Position numbers and translations under genes: made by a program. The notes below the pieces were generated by a model, which ran no database searches, was not told where the DNA came from, and worked only from the letters and a program-made list of their open reading frames with translations. From assembly GCA_013032095.1 (NCBI GenBank), contig WQBJ01000028.1:1-46185 (forward strand): DNA of 46,185 nucleotides, given 5' to 3'. This document shows positions 8,844-16,046 of this stretch, piece after piece; positions within the stretch are counted from its first letter, which is position 1, and every line of letters begins with the position of its first letter. Origin of the DNA: Ruegeria atlantica. Lineage in GTDB: Bacteria > Pseudomonadota > Alphaproteobacteria > Rhodobacterales > Rhodobacteraceae.

Positions 8844-9928
8844 CCCAAACCGCTATCCCGTACATTTTTATGCGAGGCGGTACCTCGCGTGGTCCCTATT
8901 TCCGAAGATCGGACCTTCCTGAGGATCTGGATTCACTGGCCGAAGTCTTGATCGCAGCGGTAGGTGCTGGTCACTCGTTGAATATCGACGGGATTGGTGG
9001 CGGCGCGGCTGTCACGACCAAGGTAGCAATGCTGTCGGTCAGCGACGATAAATGGGCTGACATCGACTATTTCTTCGCGCAGGTCTCGGTCGAGGAAAAG
9101 CTGGTGGACTTCAAGCCTACCTGCGGGAACATCCTGTCAGGGGTCGGACCTGCTGCAATCGAAATGGGTTTGATTAAGCCGAAAGATGATCAGACCGAAA
9201 TCCGTATTCGTGCCGTTAACACTGGGGCACAAGTGGTCGCCAAAGTGCAGACGCCGGGCGGTGAACTGACCTATGACGGAGACGCTGAAATTGCCGGTGT
9301 TCTAGGACATTCAGCACCGGTGCAATTGAGTTTCATGGGAGTCGTCGGCTCCTCAACCGGTGCCTTTCTGCCCACGGGAAATCTGCGCGACACTGTTCAG
9401 GGGATTGAGCTGACCTGCATGGACGTCGCCATGCCTATGGCCATTGCCTGTGCCGCCGATTTTGGCCTGACAGGCTATGAAACTGCAGAGGAATTAGATG
9501 CAAATCGAGAGTTCTTTGATCAGATGGAGGCCATTCGGATCGAAGCTGGCGAATTGATGGGAATGGGGGATGTCTCTCAGTCTGTAACGCCGAAGTTCGG
9601 GCTATTTGCCCCAGCCAAAGACGGTGGAACCATTGCCGTCCGGTACTTCATGCCATGGAAGACGCACCCAACGATGGCGGTTACAGGGGCGCAGTGCATG
9701 GCTTCGTGCGCGCTGACGCCGGGAACTGTGGCAGACGGGCTACTTGAGCGTGCGGTTGCCAGCCCGGCAGAGGTCGTACTCGAGCACGCTTCAGGAAAAA
9801 TTGATGTATTGGTCAATTTTTCGAACGAAGATGGGTTTTCACTGAGCGCCGCTGGCTTGGTGCGTACAGCACGCAAGCTGGCCGATGGCCATATCTATGT
9901 GCCCCAAAGTGTGTGGGATGGGAGTTGA
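8840..9928 (+). CDS. PrpF-family isomerase, 4-oxalomesaconate tautomerase-like
   Basis: 362-residue protein of the PrpF fold (diaminopimelate-epimerase-like), a family that isomerises unsaturated carboxylates such as 2-methyl-trans-aconitate and 4-oxalomesaconate. Visible signatures are the N-terminal FMRGGTSRGPYF, GIGGGAAVTTKVAML, and the catalytic-cysteine segment KPTCGNILSGVGP. The C terminus has MAVTGAQCMASCALTPGT. The start overlaps the dehydrogenase stop (ATGA, 8840-8843). Pairing with a decarboxylating dehydrogenase and a tricarboxylate transporter points to degradation of an unsaturated or branched tricarboxylate. No gallate ring-cleavage dioxygenase is present, so a strict GalD role is not supported. 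Confidence 0.85.
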   Translation: MTQTAIPYIFMRGGTSRGPYFRRSDLPEDLDSLAEVLIAAVGAGHSLNIDGIGGGAAVTTKVAMLSVSDDKWADIDYFFAQVSVEEKLVDFKPTCGNILSGVGPAAIEMGLIKPKDDQTEIRIRAVNTGAQVVAKVQTPGGELTYDGDAEIAGVLGHSAPVQLSFMGVVGSSTGAFLPTGNLRDTVQGIELTCMDVAMPMAIACAADFGLTGYETAEELDANREFFDQMEAIRIEAGELMGMGDVSQSVTPKFGLFAPAKDGGTIAVRYFMPWKTHPTMAVTGAQCMASCALTPGTVADGLLERAVASPAEVVLEHASGKIDVLVNFSNEDGFSLSAAGLVRTARKLADGHIYVPQSVWDGS

Positions 9929-9946
9929 AAAGGCGCACTTCCGTCA

Positions 9947-9962
9947 GTATACTATGGTATAC
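9947..9962. promoter_or_regulatory. GTATAC-N4-GTATAC palindrome, possible GntR-type operator
   Basis: Two GTATAC half-sites (9947-9952 and 9957-9962) separated by TATG lie in the 51-base gap between the isomerase and the small orphan gene, just before an AAAGGGGG ribosome site. Operators of FCD-type GntR regulators are often built on a GTATAC core. No GntR gene lies in this window, so the regulator would have to be elsewhere. Confidence 0.4.
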
Positions 9963-9979
9963 ATAAAGGGGGTATCACT

Positions 9980-10216
9980 ATGAACGACTACTCAGAATGC
10001 CTCGACATTGCCCGACAGGAACTGAAACTGGCGCAAGCTGCGTTGAAGCGAGATTTGGCTGAGTATCCGACGCCGATTGCTGGGTGCGACGAGCAGTTCA
10101 ATCACTTGCTCGATCAACGCGAACGCGTTCGCAACGCACTGGCCGCACTTGAAGCTCCGAATTTTGTTCCAACACCAAGAAAGCTCTCACCCGGACGGAG
10201 CATTGAAAGCCGATGA
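9980..10216 (+). CDS. small hypothetical protein
   Basis: 78 residues, hydrophilic and mostly helical by composition (IARQELKLAQAALKRDLAEY; FNHLLDQRERVRNALAALE), with no signal peptide or membrane segment. I do not recognise a family. It has a strong ribosome site (AAAGGGGGTATCACT) and its stop overlaps the start of the hydroxyacid dehydrogenase (ATGA at 10213-10216). This makes it a real, translationally coupled gene. It may be an accessory or regulatory partner of that enzyme; this is inference only. Confidence 0.6.
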   Translation: MNDYSECLDIARQELKLAQAALKRDLAEYPTPIAGCDEQFNHLLDQRERVRNALAALEAPNFVPTPRKLSPGRSIESR

Positions 10217-11193
10217 AAGTTCACATTCTGGATGACTGGTTCGACACGCTGCGGGGGCTGCCTTGCTTTGTGAAGCTTGCCGAACACAACGTGACTGTCT
10301 GGATGGATCATGTTGAAGACATCGACGAATTAGCTGCCAGATTGCAGGACGCCGAGGCAATTGTCCTGTTTCGCGAGCGCACCAAAGTGACGCGTGAATT
10401 GCTCGAGAAGTTACCCAATCTCAAACTGATCAGCCAACGCAGCGTGTATCCTCATGTGGACGTACAAGCCTGTTCAGATCATGGCGTTTTGTTGTGTTCA
10501 AACATGCACGGCGGGACGCCATCTTATGCCGCCGCCGAACTAACCTGGGCACTGATCATGGCCGGAATGCGCGATTTGCCCGCGCAGATGGCTTCGGTCA
10601 AAGCGGGGCGGTGGCAAGCCGGAGTGGGCAAGACGCTGCGCGGACGTCAACTGGGGCTTTATGGTTATGGCCGTATTGCTCGGGCGGTTGCGGGTTACGC
10701 CGGGGCATTTGGTATGAACGTCGTCTGGTGGTCATCAGATGAAGGCCGGGCACGCGCACTTGCGGATGACGCACCACTTGCTACCAGTCGCGAGGCATTC
10801 TTCGCCGAAAGCGATGTCGTCTCGGTTCATGTGCGCTTGAAACCAGACACGCGTGGGATCATCACTGCGTCTGATTTCGCGCAAATGCAGCCGGGTGCAC
10901 TGTTCGTGAATACTTCCCGTGCAGGGCTTATCGCGCCGGGGGCGTTGCTCGATGCGCTTAATATCGGTCGCCCCGGGAAGGCGGCCGTTGACGTGTTCGA
11001 CATTGAGCCGCTGACCGACCCAAACGATCCTTTGTTGTCACATCCGAACCTGATCGCTACCCCGCATATCGGTTTTGTCACCGAGGACGAGTTCGACCTG
11101 CAATTCGCTGACATCTTCGATCAAGTGAACGCCTATGCAGAGGGTGCCCCTATCAATATCGTTAACCCCGAGGTCTGGACCAAAACACCATAA
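10213..11193 (+). CDS. D-2-hydroxyacid dehydrogenase (NAD(P)-binding)
   Basis: 326-residue cytoplasmic oxidoreductase that interconverts a D-2-hydroxy acid and its 2-oxo acid. The N-terminal substrate domain is followed by the dinucleotide fold with LGLYGYGRIA (about 148-157, the GxGxxG loop). The catalytic triad positions are visible as Arg in NTSRAGL, Glu in VFDIEPL and His in ATPHIGF. Length is typical of the family, which includes phosphoglycerate and glyoxylate reductases. It is coupled to the 78-residue gene and is the last gene of the transporter-linked run, so it probably acts on a product of the same pathway. The substrate is not assignable. Confidence 0.88.
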   Translation: MKVHILDDWFDTLRGLPCFVKLAEHNVTVWMDHVEDIDELAARLQDAEAIVLFRERTKVTRELLEKLPNLKLISQRSVYPHVDVQACSDHGVLLCSNMHGGTPSYAAAELTWALIMAGMRDLPAQMASVKAGRWQAGVGKTLRGRQLGLYGYGRIARAVAGYAGAFGMNVVWWSSDEGRARALADDAPLATSREAFFAESDVVSVHVRLKPDTRGIITASDFAQMQPGALFVNTSRAGLIAPGALLDALNIGRPGKAAVDVFDIEPLTDPNDPLLSHPNLIATPHIGFVTEDEFDLQFADIFDQVNAYAEGAPINIVNPEVWTKTP

Positions 11194-11552
11194 GAATGTC
11201 TGCAACCAAGACGTCAGGGATCACCCATTTGGCACACGCCAGGTGTTGGTTGACTATGGGCCCGGACCCTGTTGCCCAATCAAGCAAACGCAAAGATCTA
11301 GGAAAGGCTGGGCCGCGGTGCAGTACTTCCAGTCAGTTTTAACGACGGCCATGGGCTGTTTCGAATTTTGGCTAACAGGTTCATTAGTTGAATTTTTTGC
11401 TAAACAGAATTCAGCAGCAGAGGGCATTCCCGGTCAATTTCACCAATGCCATCGACGCTCGCTTTCGCGCAGTTGCGCAAGTGCATGCGGACAAAACCTA
11501 GCTTCAAGTAGATTTCACTGCCAGGGACCGAAGCCCCTGACAGATGTTGGGT
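11194..11552. other. intergenic region
   Basis: About 360 bases between convergent genes. Apart from the hairpin at 11522-11539, I see no coding signal, tRNA or recognisable mobile-element fragment. Confidence 0.4.
11522..11539 (-). terminator. UUCG-loop hairpin after the hydrolase gene
   Basis: Read on the minus strand, CAGGGGC-TTCG-GTCCCTG forms a seven-pair stem (one G-U) closed by the very stable C(UUCG)G tetraloop. It lies 13 bases beyond the stop of the exported hydrolase gene. No long T-run follows, so it may act with Rho or protect the 3' end. Confidence 0.5.
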
Positions 11553-12308
11553 TTACCAGGTTGTGTTCGGGTCGACTTTGAACAGATGTTCCATGAATAC
11601 GCGCGTGACGGCCTGTAGCTTGTCGGTACGCGCATGGTCGCGTTGCAGCTCTGCCGGAACCACGTTCCATGTGATCGGTTCGACACCAGCCTCGATCATG
11701 CGGCGCATACCGTTATCGTGGCTGAGCTGGGTGATCGAGCCAACGGCGTCTTCCGGTACATAGACGTCATATCCGGCAAGTTCGGCCTCAATCGCGGGAT
11801 AGGCCAGACAGACGTCTGTCCAGAGGCCACCCATAATCAGCTTTGTCCGGCCCGTTGCTTCGACCGCAGCGACAAACTCAGGTTCCTCCCAAGCGTTGAC
11901 ATTTGTCCGGTCGATAAAGACCGCGTTCGGCGCCAGTTCGCGCAGTTCTTCGATCATCGGATCATAACCGTTCAGGCCCACGGCGACATGACTGAAAATG
12001 ATCGGGATGTCATAGATCACAGCAGTCTTGATCAGGCCTGTGGTGTTGTTGATCAGCTCTTCATGGTCGATGTTCTTGACCCCTGCCAAAATCGGCGGCT
12101 GATAGTCGATGAGGATCAGCGCCGAGTTTGTTGGTGACAGAAACGGATCTTCATCAGCGGCACGGGCTGGTGTGCCCTGATAGCCTTCCGGATAGCTTGC
12201 TACACCGTCAACTGTTTTGATCATCGGGGTTTCTGCCAGTACCGGCAGTGCTGCGGCAGCGATGGTCAGGCTCAGGGCCATGGCGAACGGTTTGATGAAA
12301 GTGTTCAT
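11553..12308 (-). CDS. exported YcaC-like isochorismatase-superfamily hydrolase
   Basis: 251 residues. The family hydrolyses or cleaves small amide- or ester-type substrates through an Asp-Lys/Arg-Cys triad. A clear signal peptide occupies 1-25 (ALSLTIAAAALPVLA, cut before ET), so the enzyme should be periplasmic, which is unusual for a normally cytosolic family. Visible family signatures are LILIDYQ (catalytic Asp68), RTNVNAW, and GGLWTDVCLAYPA with nucleophile Cys167, the YcaC-type pattern. It is followed by a UUCG hairpin and preceded, 27 bases away, by a VOC-protein gene on the same strand. A LysR gene is divergent. The substrate is unknown. Confidence 0.82.
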   Translation of the reverse strand: MNTFIKPFAMALSLTIAAAALPVLAETPMIKTVDGVASYPEGYQGTPARAADEDPFLSPTNSALILIDYQPPILAGVKNIDHEELINNTTGLIKTAVIYDIPIIFSHVAVGLNGYDPMIEELRELAPNAVFIDRTNVNAWEEPEFVAAVEATGRTKLIMGGLWTDVCLAYPAIEAELAGYDVYVPEDAVGSITQLSHDNGMRRMIEAGVEPITWNVVPAELQRDHARTDKLQAVTRVFMEHLFKVDPNTTW

Positions 12309-12335
12309 GGGAGTGTCTCCATTGGTGATTGGGGT

Positions 12336-12767
12336 TCAACCGTGCGTATGCTCAGCGATCAGTTGCGCGACAGAAGGACCAGGGCCGACAAGCTCCAAAA
12401 CATTGCGGTCCGGGTCTCGGATGAAAATGGTTTTGGTGCCGCGGAAATCGCGGCGGCCGCTGATTTCGATGCCGTTTTCGATGACAAAGGTTTCGGTTGC
12501 TTCGGCGTCCTTCACCTTGACGGCCAGGTGGGTGATGCCTGGGTATTTTTCGGCCTCGTCCATCAGGATGTTTTGACCCGCTTTTGCGGTTGCAGGGCCG
12601 AGCAAGTTGATGTTGATCCCGGACGGGTGCAGCATCACCAGCGGATGGCCTTTGTCATAGCCGCCGTCCGCGATCATCTGGAACCCCAACAACTCATAGA
12701 AGGCGACGGACGCATTGCGGTCACTGATACGGATGCCGATGTGATCAAAGTTTTTGATGTCCAACAT
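12336..12767 (-). CDS. VOC-family (glyoxalase/dioxygenase fold) protein
   Basis: 143 residues, a single vicinal-oxygen-chelate domain made of two beta-alpha-beta-beta-beta modules. Likely metal ligands are His9 in NFDHIGIR, a His in GITHLAVKV, and the terminal Glu in RNVLELVGPG. GFQMIADGGYDKGHP and IFIRDPDRNVLEL are typical of glyoxalase I-like and bleomycin-resistance-like members. A purine-rich ribosome site (AGGAAAGG) precedes the ATG. It is the first gene of a minus-strand pair with the exported hydrolase, divergent across 85 bases from the LysR gene. The chemistry cannot be chosen between isomerase, lyase and dioxygenase. Confidence 0.82.
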   Translation of the reverse strand: MLDIKNFDHIGIRISDRNASVAFYELLGFQMIADGGYDKGHPLVMLHPSGININLLGPATAKAGQNILMDEAEKYPGITHLAVKVKDAEATETFVIENGIEISGRRDFRGTKTIFIRDPDRNVLELVGPGPSVAQLIAEHTHG

Positions 12768-12852
12768 GGTTTGGCCTTTCCTTTGCTTGCAACAAAGGTA
12801 GCTATGCCTGTATTGAACTTTAATAGCTCATTTGGAATGGTATTTATTCCAC
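12768..12852. promoter_or_regulatory. divergent promoter region of the LysR and VOC genes
   Basis: 85 A/T-rich bases lie between divergent starts. LysR proteins usually bind such gaps at T-N11-A palindromes. Several fit loosely (for example within 12805-12840), and none is clear enough to single out. Confidence 0.4.
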
Positions 12853-13749
12853 ATGGATCACAATAAGGATCTTTTTGATGGCATGGTTCTGTTCTGCACG
12901 GTGGTGGAGCAGGAAGGAATGAGTGCGGCCGCAAAACTGTTGGGCCATACGCCCAGCCATGTCAGCAAAGAGATCGCGCGGCTTGAAACGCGGCTTGGCA
13001 CCCGGCTCTTGAACCGGACAACACGCCGGATCAGCCTCACCGAATCCGGGCGCATATACTATGAAAACGCTCGCCGGATTGTGGATGACACCCGTGCGGT
13101 GCAGAACCGGTTGCATTCGGTCGGCGACCGGCCATTTGGGGAGCTGCGGATGAGCGTACCTGTTGTTTTCGCCCACGGATGGCTGAACGACTGGCTGCCC
13201 GAATTTCTCCAGCGTTACCCCGAAGTTGATCTGAACATCGACGTGTCCGAGCGCCGCGCCGACATGGTCGGTGAAGGTATCGACTTGCTGGTGCGCATTG
13301 GTGATCTGCCCCCGTCCGATCTGATCGCTCGCGAGATCTTTCGCACACAGGGTCTTACGGTGGCTTCCCCTGCTTATCTGAAACGATACGGCACCCCACG
13401 CCACCCCGATGATCTAAAAGAACATGATCTGATTGATTTCTCGTTTCACGGGATCACACAAAGCTGGACCTACCCAGGACCCGACGGAGAAGTGATCACG
13501 GTGCCAATCGCTCCACGTGTTCGATGTAACGACGCTCATACCGAAAAGGTGCTGGCCATTGCCGGTCGTGGGATTGCCCGCCTGCCAGAGCTTTCCTGTC
13601 AGGCTGAGCTGGATACCGGAACCTTGGTAGCGATTTTGCCCGAATTCCGTCCGCCCTCGATCGGGGTTAACGCGATCTATGCCAGCCGCGACAACCTGCC
13701 CGCCAAGACCCGTGCCATGATCGATTTTCTGGTCGAAAAGAGCGGCTGA
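12853..13749 (+). CDS. LysR-family transcriptional regulator
   Basis: 298-residue DNA-binding regulator. The N-terminal winged helix-turn-helix (about 8-66) has FCTVVEQEGMSAAAKLL and SRLETRLGTRLL-type sequence (here IARLETRLGTRLLNRTTR). The effector domain (about 92-295) begins with FGELRMSVPVVF and includes the common GRGIARLPELS loop. The ATG at 12853 is preferred to a TTG 21 bases upstream because the family normally starts just before the first helix. It is transcribed away from the VOC/hydrolase pair and most likely controls that pair and itself through the 85-base gap. Confidence 0.9.
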   Translation: MDHNKDLFDGMVLFCTVVEQEGMSAAAKLLGHTPSHVSKEIARLETRLGTRLLNRTTRRISLTESGRIYYENARRIVDDTRAVQNRLHSVGDRPFGELRMSVPVVFAHGWLNDWLPEFLQRYPEVDLNIDVSERRADMVGEGIDLLVRIGDLPPSDLIAREIFRTQGLTVASPAYLKRYGTPRHPDDLKEHDLIDFSFHGITQSWTYPGPDGEVITVPIAPRVRCNDAHTEKVLAIAGRGIARLPELSCQAELDTGTLVAILPEFRPPSIGVNAIYASRDNLPAKTRAMIDFLVEKSG

Positions 13750-13910
13750 GGTCAGGTCCCGCAGGTGTTCCAATCCCAACCTTGGCAGCGAGCGGCTCGC
13801 TCGTTGTTGGTTTTGTCCGTGGCCGCAAAGTCCGGTTTGCCCAACCGCAGCATAGTCTACTTGCTCCACGAACGGCAGCAACGGGCCGTTTCCACGACGG
13901 CCCACAGACA

Positions 13911-14527
13911 TTAGATTTCGTTAGCTTCAGCTATGGCCCGCGCGTCCTCAAGCTCCACACCAAGTTACCGAACTGTGCTGTCCATCTTTGTATGACCGAG
14001 CAAGAGTTGCACCGCGCGCAGATTGTCCGTCTTCTTGTAAATCTGGGTAACCTTGGTTCGTCGCATTGAATGAGTGCCGTAAACGCTCGCCTTCAACCCA
14101 ACGGAAGTGACCCAATCACGAACAAGCCGCGCGTACTGACGAGTGGGGATATGCAGACGTCCATGAAATCGCCCGGGCCACAGAGTTTCTGAGCCAATCA
14201 TGAGTTCGTCTTCCATCCTTTCCTCGACGGTGTCACTCGTTCTTTCAGATATTTCGAAGCGAACGGGTTTCTGCGTCTTGCTCTGCACCACCGATGCCCG
14301 TTCCTAGATCTGACCAGAGGCCATTACGTCGGCGACTTTCATCTTTACCAGATCACAGCCGCGTAGCTTGCTGTCGATTGGCATGTGGAACAACGCCAGA
14401 TCAAGGTGGTTCTGGGCCATTTCAAACCGCACGCCGATCGCCCAGACGTGCTTTGGCTTTAGAAGCCACTTCAGGCCGATGATACGCCCTTCGTTCCAAG
14501 CTGGGCGAAGCACGCGAATAGCGGGTA
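13911..14527 (-). pseudogene. tyrosine recombinase/integrase pseudogene
   Basis: A short tyrosine recombinase that reads in one frame on the minus strand from about RPAWNEGRIIGLKWLLKPKH to EDARAIAEANEI. It is interrupted by two in-frame stops: TAG at 14304-14306 (after VMASGQI) and TAA at 13965-13967. The catalytic blocks survive around them: the first Arg in SKLRGCDLV, HSMRRTKVT, and LLGHTKMDSTVR. The second stop replaces the residue after STVR, which is the nucleophilic Tyr of the family (RYLG), so the product could not act even with read-through of the first stop. It is a relic of an integrated element. No attachment site or tRNA is seen nearby. Confidence 0.8.
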
Positions 14528-14799
14528 AGTTTGGTGTTTCAATGACTGATCCCCCGATCAGCCATACCCTCGCACACCGACAACCCGAGTTGCCGAGGGA
14601 TGGTATCAAAGGATGCTGCATCGCCTCTGAGGTCTGCAATGAGCCCATGCTTACAAGATTGGAAGAATGCAGCTAACGTCCGGCTCAAAAATAATACCTC
14701 CGCCGAAGCCATAAAACTGAAGTTTGATATCGAGCGCATTGGACAAATTCGAATAACTGGCATTGTTAAGCGTACTTCACTGCATTAGCGTCCGGGATC
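14528..14799. other. intergenic region before the copper-type cluster
   Basis: About 270 bases with no supportable gene. It holds the upstream end of the dead integrase and must contain the promoter of the 14800-16915 genes. No CueR-type or CopY-type operator could be recognised. Confidence 0.35.
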
Positions 14800-15192
14800 A
14801 TGATAATTCGGCAACTTTCCTTGGTACTACTGGTCGGCATTCTGGTCATCCTGACCGGGCTTGGCGGCGTTGCCCATGCGTTGTCAAACGGCTGTGTTGG
14901 CCTCCACTGTGAAGACCATATGCAATCGGCCGAACACTCTACTTCGGTAAAGACCGGCAGCGGTGTGTTGGTTCCAGGCGGCCACCATGACACGGAAGGT
15001 TCGGGAGCCGGGGAGTGCAAACCCTCTCTTTGCCAAGCAGTTGTTCTACTGCCCCAGAACGGCGAAGTCGCGTGGAACCAATGTGAGATTGTCACTGGGA
15101 TTCAGATTGAGGCCCTGACTAAACTGACTGAACCAGACAGCCCCTACAAACCCCCTGACGTTTTGAAGCAACGTAAATCCTCGCACACCTAA
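14800..15192 (+). CDS. small envelope protein of the copper-type cluster
   Basis: 130 residues of unknown family. The N terminus is a signal peptide or anchor (LVLLVGILVILTGLGGVAHA, about 8-27). The rest is periplasmic and rich in Cys and His: CVGLHCEDHM, then GGHHD and CKPSLC. These are plausible metal-binding pairs but match no motif I can name. It lies first in a run with cytochrome c, CopC and CopD genes on the same strand, separated from the cytochrome by 70 bases. A role in copper binding or delivery is inferred from this context and from the Cys/His content. Confidence 0.55.
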   Translation: MIIRQLSLVLLVGILVILTGLGGVAHALSNGCVGLHCEDHMQSAEHSTSVKTGSGVLVPGGHHDTEGSGAGECKPSLCQAVVLLPQNGEVAWNQCEIVTGIQIEALTKLTEPDSPYKPPDVLKQRKSSHT

Positions 15193-15262
15193 GCGACCAG
15201 CACGTGCGGCCGTCCGCGATGTGCTGCAGCGTTACCAGCTTCAATAAAGTCAGGATCAATCC

Positions 15263-15694
15263 ATGAAAAAAAGTTACCTCCTAATCGGCGTTTGCGCCGT
15301 TGCGGTCGTTGCCGCCTTCATAACCCTTCGCCCCAATTCAATCGGGGAAGTCGAACCACAACAGGCACATGAAGGCGACGCCATAGTCGCAATTCGGATG
15401 CCGCCCATCGAGGGCAATGCGGCAATCGGTCAGCGTATCTTTGATGTCTCCTGCACCTCTTGCCACGGCGTCAATGCGGTTGGAGTAGAAGGCGCAGGAC
15501 CGCCTCTGATCCACAAGATCTACGAACCCAGCCACCACGCTGATGAAGCCTTTCAGAGGGCGGTTTCACAAGGTGTAAGAAGCCATCATTGGCAGTTTGG
15601 CGACATGCCACCCGTGGAAGGTTTGACGCGAGGTGACGTCGCTATGGTGATCGCGTACATTCGTGAAATCCAGCGTGCCAACGGAATAAATTGA
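15263..15694 (+). CDS. membrane-anchored class I cytochrome c
   Basis: 143 residues. An N-terminal helix (about 4-21, YLLIGVCAVAVVAAFI) serves as an anchor or signal. The single c-type haem site is CTSCH (Cys64, Cys67, His68), and the sixth ligand is probably Met115 in FGDMPPVEG. The C-terminal helix GDVAMVIAYIREIQ is typical of small monohaem cytochromes. The periplasm is the expected location. It sits ten bases before copC; pairing of a monohaem cytochrome with CopC/CopD occurs in copper-oxidase and copper-handling loci. Electron partner unknown. Confidence 0.85.
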   Translation: MKKSYLLIGVCAVAVVAAFITLRPNSIGEVEPQQAHEGDAIVAIRMPPIEGNAAIGQRIFDVSCTSCHGVNAVGVEGAGPPLIHKIYEPSHHADEAFQRAVSQGVRSHHWQFGDMPPVEGLTRGDVAMVIAYIREIQRANGIN

Positions 15695-15704
15695 GGGTAG
15701 CCCA

Positions 15705-16046
15705 ATGAAGAAGATCGTAACGCTCGCACTCATGGCTACGCTACCCAGTGGCGTGCTGGCGCACTCCAAGGTCGAAGAAACGACACCTGCCGACGGATCT
15801 ACTGTAGCCGCTGTGCCCGCTGAAATTGGCCTCAACTTCTCCAAGGACATCCGGTTGACGCGGATCGAGATGGCGCACGAAGAGCACTCGGCAGTACGCC
15901 TGGATTTGGGCGACCAGACTAGTTTTGATCAGGAGTTTACAATCCCATTGCCGAGTAATGGAACTGGCACCTATGTCATCGAATGGCGTGGTTTAGGTGA
16001 AGACGGTCATGCGATGCAGGGCGAGTTTTCCTTTACCGTGGAATGA
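15705..16046 (+). CDS. copC: CopC-family periplasmic copper-binding protein
   Basis: 113 residues. The signal peptide ends after Ala19 (PSGVLA), exposing a mature N-terminal His (HSKVEETTPADGS). This is the hallmark of CopC, where that His binds Cu(II). The DGHAMQG segment near the C terminus supplies the other conserved Asp/His ligands. The Met-rich Cu(I) loop of some homologues is absent, so this looks like a Cu(II)-only type. It overlaps copD by four bases (ATGA). The pair is expected to bind copper in the periplasm and pass it to the inner-membrane protein. Confidence 0.87.
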   Translation: MKKIVTLALMATLPSGVLAHSKVEETTPADGSTVAAVPAEIGLNFSKDIRLTRIEMAHEEHSAVRLDLGDQTSFDQEFTIPLPSNGTGTYVIEWRGLGEDGHAMQGEFSFTVE

